From the NCBI GenBank assembly GCA_015489185.1, contig WGAE01000046.1, forward strand, positions 1 through 10,897: DNA of 10,897 bases, given 5' to 3'. Positions 1 through 5,931 of this stretch are shown one piece after another. Under the pieces are notes generated by a model. The model saw only the letters and a program-made list of their open reading frames with translations. It was not told the DNA's origin and did no database searches. The stretch is from Campylobacterales bacterium. GTDB lineage: Bacteria; Campylobacterota; Campylobacteria; Campylobacterales; QNZT01. Position numbers and translations under genes: made by a program. Each line of letters opens with the position of its first letter. The stretch's first letter is position 1.

Positions 1-2
1 AC

Positions 3-68
3 GTCATCGAAAAGGTCGACAAAAAGATGTATACCCACAAGAAGAGCAAAGATTACGTCGTTCCCTGA
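3..68 (+). CDS. 3' end of a CDS, possibly the C-terminus of a GGDEF (diguanylate cyclase) protein
   Basis: Only the last 21 codons and a TGA stop are present; the 5' part lies outside the window. The frame uses codons typical of the neighbouring genes. The tail contains VDKKMYTHKKSKDYVV, which resembles the end of GGDEF domains, where a final helix of the form ADKxMYxAKxxGxNxV is usual. That resemblance is the only basis for the call, and a diguanylate cyclase activity site cannot be seen. The gene converges on ribF and overlaps its 3' end by 16 bases (53-68). The other two plus-strand frames are also open here and run further, so even the reading frame is not certain. Confidence 0.45.
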   Translation, partial: VIEKVDKKMYTHKKSKDYVVP

Positions 69-901
69 AAAAAGGTTTTTGCTTTCGTAATATCTTCACC
101 AATCTGCTTTTTAAGCGCAGATAGCGTATCAAACCGCTTGTTATGTCGTAAAAACTTCATGAAGAGAATCTCTGCTTTCTCGGGTTCTAGCCCTTGCGGT
201 AAATGCGCCAGGACGTGTGTTTCGACACTGAAAGCCGCATCGGTCGAAAGACGTTTACCCACAAATGTGACGGAAGGATACGCCTCTTCTCCAAACCTGA
301 TTCGGCTAATATAAACTCCCTCGGCAGGCAGAAGAAAATCTCCGGTATCAAGATTAAACGTCGGATAGAGCGCTTTTTTGCCAAGCCCCTGCCCTTTAAC
401 GATTTTCCCCTCTACACTGTAGGGTCTGCCCAGCAATCTGTTCGCTTTTTCGACCTCTCCTTTTCTAATCAGTTTGCGAATCGTCGCCGCGTGAATCGAT
501 ACCCCGTCCAGAGACTGTTCCTCGACCACCTCCACCTCCAGATCGGAGTGTTCCCGTAACAATGCAACATCGCCGCGCCGCCCTTTGCCGAAACGAAAAT
601 CGTACCCGACAACAATCTTACGCAACATAGGAAAAGTCTCTTTGAGTCGATCGATAAACTGCTCCGCTTCCATATCTTTGACCGCTTCGAAATCGAGAAA
701 AAAACAGGGATACCCGGTATGCCGACAACGGGCACCCCCTGGAGTCAAAGCCGGCGTGAAGCCTTTATCGACAACCAACAACGCACCGTCGCTGTCAAGT
801 CTGGAGAGAAGCGCCTGATGTCCTCTGTGAAGCCCGTCAAATCCCCCGATCGCAAGCGATGTCACGCGTTCATTTTCTAAAGTGGTAGAAGATTTCAGCA
901 T
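53..901 (-). CDS. ribF: Bifunctional riboflavin kinase / FAD synthetase
   Basis: The 282-residue product makes FMN from riboflavin and ATP, then FAD from FMN and ATP, in the cytoplasm. The N-terminal nucleotidyltransferase domain shows GGFDGLHRGH (residues 19-28, the HxGH ATP-binding signature) and VVGYDFRFGKGRRGD (97-111). The linker region SIHAATIRKLI (135-145) and LLGRPY (156-161) matches the family. The C-terminal riboflavin kinase domain has YPTFNL (179-184, the PTxN motif that binds nucleotide and Mg), GVYISRI (195-201) and VETH (226-229), whose Glu is the expected catalytic base. Length is slightly short but complete. The ATG is preceded by AGAGGGAAA. The start lies inside the end of tlyA (32-base overlap), so the two are probably co-transcribed and translationally coupled. 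Only the 3' overlap with a convergent gene is unusual. Confidence 0.96.
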   Translation of the reverse strand: MLKSSTTLENERVTSLAIGGFDGLHRGHQALLSRLDSDGALLVVDKGFTPALTPGGARCRHTGYPCFFLDFEAVKDMEAEQFIDRLKETFPMLRKIVVGYDFRFGKGRRGDVALLREHSDLEVEVVEEQSLDGVSIHAATIRKLIRKGEVEKANRLLGRPYSVEGKIVKGQGLGKKALYPTFNLDTGDFLLPAEGVYISRIRFGEEAYPSVTFVGKRLSTDAAFSVETHVLAHLPQGLEPEKAEILFMKFLRHNKRFDTLSALKKQIGEDITKAKTFFQGTT

Positions 902-1583
902 TTCCCTCTTTCCCTTTCACCCGCGACGGCTCCCGTACGATTGTTTCCCATCCGATTGCGCTCACCTTTGCTTCAAATCTTCGCATTGCCGTCTCAATCG
1001 CTTTTTGGTCTTTGACAACCCCTTTTTTGGTACGTTTGACATCTTTACCCACTTCAAACTGCGGTTTGAAAAGCAGGACAATATCCCTGGCAGCCAGACG
1101 GTCGATCGCCGGCAAAATATGCACAACACCGGTAAATGAAACATCACAGGTCACCAGATCATAAGGCGTATCACTCTCAAAATCACGAACATCGGTCTGT
1201 TCCACGCTGACCACGCGCGGATCGTTTCGTAACGTTTCATGAAGCTGGTCGGTACCGACATCCACCCCTGTCACTTCCAACGCACCCGCCTCTAGCAATA
1301 CCTGCACAAAACCGCCTGTACTGCTCCCGATATCCAGACACCGCTTTCCCGCAACCGCAATCGGGTGTGCCTCCAGAAAGCGCTTCAGTTTTTCCGCCGC
1401 ACGGCTGACATAGAGTCTATCCTCTAAAATTTCGATTTGATAGCTTCGGGAAGGTTCCATCAAATATGCGGGTTTGGTGACGACCGTTCCGTCGACGGAA
1501 ACTTTTTGCGCCAGAATCAGCGCTTTTGCCTGATTGCGACTTTGTGTATAGTGATGGGTATAAAGGTAGTGATCCAACCGCAT
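870..1583 (-). CDS. tlyA: TlyA-family 23S/16S rRNA (cytidine-2'-O)-methyltransferase
   Basis: The 237-residue protein is a SAM-dependent ribose methyltransferase for rRNA. Residues 1-60 form an S4 RNA-binding domain (begins MRLDHYL, with the VSVDG turn at 28-32). The FtsJ-like Rossmann domain shows the SAM motif CLDIGSSTGGF (82-92), VDVG (107-110), and CDVSF (146-150). The likely catalytic K-D-K-E tetrad is K65, D147, K173 and E230. The short length fits the type I TlyA known in Campylobacter, which methylates a helix 69 cytidine of 23S rRNA; loss of it affects capreomycin susceptibility and motility there. That specificity is family knowledge, not visible here. The historical haemolysin name is misleading. 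The start ATG has a weak AAGGCGG site about 11 bases upstream. It is the first gene of a pair with ribF and is divergent from the small helix-turn-helix gene at 1755. Confidence 0.94.
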   Translation of the reverse strand: MRLDHYLYTHHYTQSRNQAKALILAQKVSVDGTVVTKPAYLMEPSRSYQIEILEDRLYVSRAAEKLKRFLEAHPIAVAGKRCLDIGSSTGGFVQVLLEAGALEVTGVDVGTDQLHETLRNDPRVVSVEQTDVRDFESDTPYDLVTCDVSFTGVVHILPAIDRLAARDIVLLFKPQFEVGKDVKRTKKGVVKDQKAIETAMRRFEAKVSAIGWETIVREPSRVKGKEGNAEIFYHFRK

Positions 1584-1606
1584 AACCGACTATTTCCGCC
1601 TTGAAA

Positions 1607-1636
1607 TTTAACACTGATGTCACGAAATGTGTTAAA
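1607..1636. repeat. Inverted repeat upstream of tlyA (8-base arms, 14-base spacer)
   Basis: TTTAACAC at 1607-1614 is perfectly repeated in inverse as GTGTTAAA at 1629-1636, with a 14-base spacer. The arm centres are 22 bases apart, about two helical turns, as expected for a dimeric regulator. The repeat ends 24 bases before the tlyA start. It could be an operator, or a hairpin in the tlyA leader if transcription begins further upstream. No known regulator consensus was recognised. Confidence 0.45.
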
Positions 1637-1690
1637 ATACAGTAATCAAATTGAACAATGCCTTAAATTTGCGTAAATCTTCCCAAAAGA

Positions 1691-1703
1691 GTAAATTATT
1701 TAC
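1691..1703. promoter_or_regulatory. Perfect palindrome on the -35 element of the small HTH gene: candidate operator
   Basis: GTAAATTATTTAC is a 13-base palindrome with 6-base arms (1691-1696 and 1698-1703) around a central T. An extra GTAAAT copy lies at 1673-1678, 18 bases upstream. The right arm overlaps the proposed -35 hexamer TTTACA (1699-1704), a classic position for a repressor site. Autoregulation by the downstream helix-turn-helix protein is an inference. Confidence 0.4.
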
Positions 1704-1729
1704 ACGATAATCCGATCTAGTAGTATAAC
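1699..1729 (+). promoter_or_regulatory. Sigma-70-type promoter for the small HTH gene
   Basis: TTTACA (1699-1704) and TATAAC (1724-1729) are separated by 19 bases, ahead of the gene at 1755. On the opposite strand the same A/T block reads TATACT (1722-1727) with an upstream TG in the extended -10 position. The element could therefore also start a transcript toward tlyA with a leader of more than 100 bases. Hexamer matches are fair, and the 19-base spacing is longer than ideal. Confidence 0.45.
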
Positions 1730-1754
1730 AAAATTCAACGTACAGGACAGACTC

Positions 1755-1952
1755 ATGAAAGTATCGAACAAAGAGATTGCAGCGCAAATCAACAAAACGC
1801 CTTCGGCGATTTCCTATCTCAAAAAGAACAACTACGAAGAGTACCAGATTCTCAAACTCGGCGTACTTTGTAAGAAACTGGGACTTGATAACGAAGACCT
1901 GCTCGCAATGTATACGCTCAAACAGATTGAACTGAAAAAGATCGCTTCCTGA
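1755..1952 (+). CDS. Small helix-turn-helix DNA-binding protein (65 aa)
   Basis: The 65-residue product appears to be little more than one DNA-binding domain. Residues 4-25, from SNKEIAAQINKTPSAISYLK onward, have the layout of a Cro/XRE-type helix-turn-helix: a first helix with KEIAAQI, a turn at NKTP, and a recognition helix SAISYLKKN. The rest (EEYQILKLGVLCKKLGLDNEDLL) is predicted helical and could pack or dimerise. No effector domain, signal peptide or membrane segment is seen. The ATG is preceded by AGGA with a 7-base gap. The gene stands alone, divergent from tlyA and convergent with truA, with its own promoter and a palindrome on the -35 element, which suggests a self-regulating transcription factor. 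I do not recognise a named family, and the targets are unknown. It could also be a remnant of a phage or plasmid regulator, although no other mobile gene is nearby. Confidence 0.8.
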   Translation: MKVSNKEIAAQINKTPSAISYLKKNNYEEYQILKLGVLCKKLGLDNEDLLAMYTLKQIELKKIAS

Positions 1953-1983
1953 TGCGCCGATACCGCTTTTTGCGGCGGCATCA
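1950..1983. terminator. Stop-to-stop hairpin between the convergent HTH gene and truA
   Basis: TGATGCGCCG (1950-1959) pairs with CGGCGGCATCA (1973-1983) with a single bulged C, giving a GC-rich stem of about 10 pairs. The loop holds a smaller alternative hairpin, CCGC-TTTTT-GCGG (1963-1975). The stem begins exactly at the TGA of the small gene and ends exactly at the TGA of truA on the other strand. It probably ends or stabilises both transcripts. Neither side has a run of U after the stem, so a classic intrinsic terminator is not supported. Confidence 0.45.
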
Positions 1984-2709
1984 GTACCAGATTCGCGTCA
2001 GATAAAGCCCGTTTGGCGCGACCGGTTCCCGGACAACCAACCGTTTCTTTTCCAACTGATCCTTTAGATCAGCCACAGAGACTTCCCCGTAACCGATCTT
2101 CAACAAAAAAGAGACCATCAACCGTATCTGAGAACGCAGATAACCGTTCGCTTCAAACCTGAACACATAAAAATCTTTGTAACGATAAAAATCGGCACGA
2201 TAGACCTTACGCACAAAATGCTTTGTATCGGAACCGGTTTTGGCAAAATAGCCAAAATCGTGTTCGCCTTCGAAATATTTGACCGCTTCATGAAGCTTTT
2301 TTGCGTCAAACCGCTTCGTAAAAAGGCGATAAGCGGTTTGAAACACATTGGGTTCAGCATCGCTGACGATGTACCGATACGCCCGTTTTTTTGCGTCGTA
2401 TCGGGCGTGAAACGCCGAAGAGACCGCTTCGATATCACGAATATAGATATGCGGCAGCGCTTTTTGGTTGATCGCCCGGCGCAACCGTTGCAGGTCATTT
2501 TGCCAAAACGAAGGAAGATCGAGGCTGATCACCTGCCCCGTCGCATGGACACCGCGATCGGTGCGTCCGCTCGCTTCAAATTTTGAATCAATTCCCAGTG
2601 AATGAAAAATCTCCTCCAGCCGGTTGGCGACGGTCACGACACCGCTGTTTTGTACCTGAAAACCGTAAAAGTGGCTGCCGTCGTAACTGAGCGTCATTTT
2701 AACCCGCAT
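1981..2709 (-). CDS. truA: tRNA pseudouridine(38-40) synthase
   Basis: The 242-residue enzyme converts uridines 38-40 in the anticodon stem-loop of tRNAs to pseudouridine. The N-terminus MTLSYDGSHFYGFQVQ (5-20) is the standard TruA opening. The catalytic motif is GRTDRGVHATGQV (48-60) with the nucleophile D51. The second half has FHARYDAKKRAYRY (100-113), another strongly conserved block, and FLRSQIRLMV-like residues near 195-204 (YLRSQIRLMV). Length is normal. The ATG follows the lptF-like stop directly (TAGATG), so translation is coupled, with a GGAG-type site inside the upstream gene. It is the last gene of the glmU operon and ends in a hairpin shared with the convergent small gene. Confidence 0.96.
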   Translation of the reverse strand: MRVKMTLSYDGSHFYGFQVQNSGVVTVANRLEEIFHSLGIDSKFEASGRTDRGVHATGQVISLDLPSFWQNDLQRLRRAINQKALPHIYIRDIEAVSSAFHARYDAKKRAYRYIVSDAEPNVFQTAYRLFTKRFDAKKLHEAVKYFEGEHDFGYFAKTGSDTKHFVRKVYRADFYRYKDFYVFRFEANGYLRSQIRLMVSFLLKIGYGEVSVADLKDQLEKKRLVVREPVAPNGLYLTRIWY

Positions 2710-3732
2710 CTAAAAACGCTCCACAACCCGCTTTTTGTAATAAAGCGGCGCCACCGCCGCAAAGAGGAGAATGATCCCCAGTGTCGCATAGAGTGGAAAA
2801 CGGTGCGATCCCTGATAAGTCAGTACATAATAAAACACCACCAATAACATACTGTTCAAATAGACATTCGGTTTCTCATAGCGCATATGGGCAATCCCAA
2901 ACGCCATCGCAAAAAGATAGGTCAACAGCGGAAAGAGTGAGATCAATACACTAAACGCAAGGTGACGGGCACGCTCTTTGTCATGAAGTGCCGCTTTCCA
3001 GTAGGCGATAATCTCACTGCTTTGCAACGAGTGGAGTTTGGGATTGTAGCGCATCTTCAGCCGTTCATAGTCGATACGGGTGACTGTCTGATTGCCGAGC
3101 GTGTAGACATTGCCGCCGATGAGGGTGAGTGTAAGCAGCGAGGCGTTACGCTCCAGCAACGCCTTTTTCGCCAGAATAAATTTATCTTCTTCTCCCGGTT
3201 TGGCTTTCTGATAAAGGACAATATCACCGTAGTTTCGGCGATTGTTTGTTTTAACAAAGACATGCCAGTTGGAAAACTTCTGTCCAAACTCACTCTCTTT
3301 GATATTGAGCCTCGCTTCCATTCGCTTCATCGAAATAAAATTGCTGCTCATCTGTTTAGAAAGCGGCACCAGAAAAATCGCATTGAGCAACAAAAAGAGT
3401 GACACCGCAAACGAAAGGAAGAAAAAGAGCTTCGCCGGTTTTTTGGGATGCATCGAGAGTGCGAACAAGACGATAATCTCATTCTCTTTAGACATCTGAA
3501 ACATCGTCATCGCCACGGCGATAAAGTACGCCACCGGCAACGTATAAGAGAAGATCTCCGGCACCGCGTAGAGATACATCTCTCCCAGATCGGCAAAACT
3601 GACTGAAATGAGCGCGGTGAGTCTGGCAATCGTGATAAAAAAGATCACCGAAACCAGAAAATAGAGCGTGAAAAAGAGCGAGAAGAAAAGGGGTGCAAAA
3701 TTGCTCAGAATATAGCGGTTGATTCTATCCAT
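2710..3732 (-). CDS. lptF: YjgP/YjgQ-family permease, LptF-like LPS export protein
   Basis: The 340-residue inner-membrane protein has the family layout: three N-terminal membrane segments (about 12-38, 54-78, 100-124), a periplasmic beta-rich region (about 130-250, the jellyroll seen in LptF/LptG), and three C-terminal segments (about 256-280, 290-308, 311-331). The cytoplasmic loop SKENEIIVLFALSM (81-94) corresponds to the coupling region that contacts the LptB ATPase in this family. Known relatives drive LPS from the inner membrane to the LptC/LptA bridge. Choice of LptF rather than LptG is by overall resemblance and is less certain than the family. It overlaps the prepilin peptidase gene by 8 bases upstream and abuts truA downstream. 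C. jejuni has an integral membrane protein gene at the same place (from memory). Confidence 0.85.
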   Translation of the reverse strand: MDRINRYILSNFAPLFFSLFFTLYFLVSVIFFITIARLTALISVSFADLGEMYLYAVPEIFSYTLPVAYFIAVAMTMFQMSKENEIIVLFALSMHPKKPAKLFFFLSFAVSLFLLLNAIFLVPLSKQMSSNFISMKRMEARLNIKESEFGQKFSNWHVFVKTNNRRNYGDIVLYQKAKPGEEDKFILAKKALLERNASLLTLTLIGGNVYTLGNQTVTRIDYERLKMRYNPKLHSLQSSEIIAYWKAALHDKERARHLAFSVLISLFPLLTYLFAMAFGIAHMRYEKPNVYLNSMLLVVFYYVLTYQGSHRFPLYATLGIILLFAAVAPLYYKKRVVERF

Positions 3733-4459
3733 AGAGCCTGATCAACACCTCTTCGAAAAAACCGTCCGCCATATAGACGATAAAAAGTGCCAGTGCGAGA
3801 AAGGGAATGTAAGGCACTTCAAAATCCTTCTGCCGGATCACCATAAAAACCGGCAATGCGATAATCGCCGAAAGAAAAATCGCCACCGCGCCCAGTTTCA
3901 GCCCCACCATCGCCCCGATCGTCGCGGCGATCATGATATCCGCTTCGCCAAGCGCCTCCTTTTTCGCAAAATAGGAGACATAAAAGCGCAGTAGTGAAAA
4001 TCCGCCGGCAAAAAGCAACGCATTGACCATATTTGCCAAAATCGTCTCCGAAGAGAAGATCGCAAGTGTCAGCGCAGAGAGATTCAGCGAATCGGGCACC
4101 GCTTTGTAACGAAAGTCGATGACCGAAAGTCCCAGCAGCAGGGCAAAAACCAATCCGCCGATGATCGCGTAGGGAACATTTTGCACTTTCCAGTAGACAA
4201 GTGCAAAAATCAGCGCCGTCGCCGCTTCGACAAGCGGATACTGCACCGAAATTTTCGCTTTGCAAAAGTAGCATTTTCCGCCCAGCATCATCCATGAAAG
4301 CAGCGGTATGTTGTGCCACCATTTGAGCTTTTTACCGCAGCTTGTACAGTGTGATCCGGGAAAGATGATACTCTCTTCTTTGGGAATACGCAAAATCAAT
4401 ACATTCAGAAATGATCCGAACAGCAGTCCGAAAAGTGTCACCAATATCCATTCGATCAT
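3725..4459 (-). CDS. Prepilin peptidase / N-methyltransferase (type IV leader peptidase, A24 family)
   Basis: The 244-residue polytopic membrane protein matches PilD/GspO-type enzymes, which cleave and N-methylate type IV pilin and type II pseudopilin precursors. The N-terminal FGSFLNVLILRIP (14-26) is a strong family block. Two CxxC pairs (C38/C41 and C63/C66) would bind Zn in the cytoplasmic loop. The two catalytic aspartates are D115 in VIDFR and D174 in GEADIM; the second motif is usually GxGDxK, so the Gly before Asp is Ala here. At least six to eight hydrophobic segments are present. ATGA joins its start to the uppS stop (4-base overlap). No pilin gene is in the window, so its substrates are not known. 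Confidence 0.92.
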   Translation of the reverse strand: MIEWILVTLFGLLFGSFLNVLILRIPKEESIIFPGSHCTSCGKKLKWWHNIPLLSWMMLGGKCYFCKAKISVQYPLVEAATALIFALVYWKVQNVPYAIIGGLVFALLLGLSVIDFRYKAVPDSLNLSALTLAIFSSETILANMVNALLFAGGFSLLRFYVSYFAKKEALGEADIMIAATIGAMVGLKLGAVAIFLSAIIALPVFMVIRQKDFEVPYIPFLALALFIVYMADGFFEEVLIRLYG

Positions 4460-5142
4460 GAATTTACCGCTCCAAAACGCCGCTCCACCGTCTGAAAATG
4501 GGCGATAATCTCATCCAGTTTTTCAACGGTAAAATCGGGCCATAATATGTCGGTGAAGTAAAGCTCGCTGTACGCCGCCTGCCAGAGCAGGAAATTGGAC
4601 AGCCGTTTATCTCCGCCGGTGCGTATGAGTATATCGACCGGATCCATCCCCGCTGTATCGAGCAGTGCGTCAAACGACGCTTCATCGACCTTTTTCCCCG
4701 CCTCAACCGCTTTGTTGACCGCACGCACAATCTCGTTTTTGGAACCGTAATTGACCGCCAGCACCTGTGTCAGTCCCGTAAAATGTGCCGTCTTCTCTTT
4801 CGTATAAGCGATGCGATCCTGCAGATTTTGCGGCAACTGTGTGATATCGCCGATCGTATCAAAACGGACATTGTTTTCCAAAAAGAGTTTGAGTTCGTTT
4901 TTGAGGTAACGGTCCATCAGTTTCATCAAAAAACCGACCTCTTCCTGCGGACGTTTCCAGTTTTCGGTACTAAACGCATAGAGTGTCAGATAGCGTACAC
5001 CGAGATTGGAAGCGTGAATCGTGATCTCCCGCACCCGTTTGGCACCCTCTTCATGACCGACAATACGCTTCATGAAACCCTGTTTTTTCGCCCATCTGCC
5101 GTTACCGTCCATGATAATGGCAATATGCCTGAGTTCGTTCAT
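4456..5142 (-). CDS. uppS: Undecaprenyl diphosphate synthase (cis-prenyltransferase)
   Basis: The 228-residue cytosolic enzyme adds isopentenyl units to farnesyl diphosphate to make C55 undecaprenyl diphosphate, the carrier lipid for peptidoglycan and O-antigen precursors. Motifs in order: IIMDGNGRWAK (9-19, Mg-binding D12), GHEEGAKRVREI (29-40), YAFSTENWKRP (55-65), IRTGGDKRLSNFLLWQ (173-188), and YSELYFTDILWPDF (191-204, with E193). The residue after RTGG is Asp (D178, codon GAT) where most bacterial homologues have Glu. All other key residues are present, so activity is expected. The ATG has AAGGA about 9 bases upstream. It lies 6 bases after the stop of the unknown 259-residue gene and shares ATGA with the prepilin peptidase gene. 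Confidence 0.97.
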   Translation of the reverse strand: MNELRHIAIIMDGNGRWAKKQGFMKRIVGHEEGAKRVREITIHASNLGVRYLTLYAFSTENWKRPQEEVGFLMKLMDRYLKNELKLFLENNVRFDTIGDITQLPQNLQDRIAYTKEKTAHFTGLTQVLAVNYGSKNEIVRAVNKAVEAGKKVDEASFDALLDTAGMDPVDILIRTGGDKRLSNFLLWQAAYSELYFTDILWPDFTVEKLDEIIAHFQTVERRFGAVNS

Positions 5143-5148
5143 CCGTTT

Positions 5149-5928
5149 TTATCCTTTGATATCCAAAAGTGACGCGGTCGGTTCGTACAACGGCGCGATT
5201 TTTGCGGTTTTGGGCAACACCTTTCCTTCGATCGGCAATGCATCGAGATGGTGACGCACAAACTCCAGACTCTGCGTGTAGTAGAGATAGAGCGTCACAC
5301 GCCGGATATCGCCGCTTACTTCGACCACCCCTTCCACCGGTCCGATATGTTCAAAAGCCGCATAAAAGTCTATCATACCATCTTCACTTGAAGTTTGGCT
5401 TTGGGTTTTGCGTCTTTTGAACTGAAAGAGCGTCGCTTTCTCTTCATGTCTGAGAAGCATCGTAAAGACTCCCGCATGCAGCGCCGAAAGCATATTGGTC
5501 AGGGTCAGAAACTCGTGTCTGGATGTCGCCTGCGAGAGGTGTTCCAGCAGCACCGCCTTCATCTCGCTTCCGGGCTTCTCTTTGGATAGCAGCGCAACAA
5601 GCTTTTGGGGCGTGAACTCGGGTAAAAAGGAGACCGACGCTCTGTTTTGCAGAAGTTTGGGTTTTTGCAAAAGCCGCGAAAGCGTAATCGCACCGGATTT
5701 GGGATTTTCGCGCATCATCCCCCAGTACTGCACCCCCTTTTCGAGGGGAATTCCGCTTTTGGTATCGATTTGCTGTTTTCCGACCAGTAGCTTATAGGTC
5801 TGCGGCGCCGGCGGTTTCGGTTCTTCGAGCACTTCGATCGTCACCGGCAACACCGCGTTGAAACGTTTAACGGAGAGATTCGCCAGAAGCGAATCGATCT
5901 TTGCCAGTTGCGCAATCGAAGCGATCAT
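5149..5928 (-). CDS. Conserved-position protein of unknown function, weakly FliK-like (259 aa)
   Basis: I do not recognise a named family. The protein has no signal peptide or membrane segment. Residues 45-85 (YKLLVGKQQIDTKSGIPLEK and following) look like a small beta domain in which a Gly-Lys turn is followed by SGIPLEKGVQYW, a spacing also seen in FliK-type proteins. Residues 100-165 are mostly helical and residues 172-184 are a basic then polar linker (KRRKTQSQTSSED). Residues 190-232 (AFEHIGPVEGVVEVSGDIRR then VTLYLYY and FVRHHLDALP) have the order of the FliK C-terminal hook-length domain: a G-x-V-E strand pair, then a helix ending in L-P. This is a resemblance only. It sits 3 bases after coaBC and 6 before uppS. 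C. jejuni has an unannotated gene between the same two (from memory), so it is likely a lineage-specific conserved gene. Confidence 0.85.
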   Translation of the reverse strand: MIASIAQLAKIDSLLANLSVKRFNAVLPVTIEVLEEPKPPAPQTYKLLVGKQQIDTKSGIPLEKGVQYWGMMRENPKSGAITLSRLLQKPKLLQNRASVSFLPEFTPQKLVALLSKEKPGSEMKAVLLEHLSQATSRHEFLTLTNMLSALHAGVFTMLLRHEEKATLFQFKRRKTQSQTSSEDGMIDFYAAFEHIGPVEGVVEVSGDIRRVTLYLYYTQSLEFVRHHLDALPIEGKVLPKTAKIAPLYEPTASLLDIKG

Positions 5929-5931
5929 CGC

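Noticed and set aside
121..175. PAAN instead of PAMN in CoaBC as a sign of an inactive enzyme (gene at 5932-7191)
   Set aside because: The Asn, the catalytic His and the active-site Cys are all present, so a Met to Ala change alone does not support loss of function. The coordinates are residue numbers 121-175 of that protein.
1634..1658. Promoter for tlyA with TATTTT (1634-1639) and TTGTTC (1653-1658) on the minus strand
   Set aside because: The spacing is 13 bases, too short for a normal sigma-70 promoter. The true tlyA promoter was not settled.
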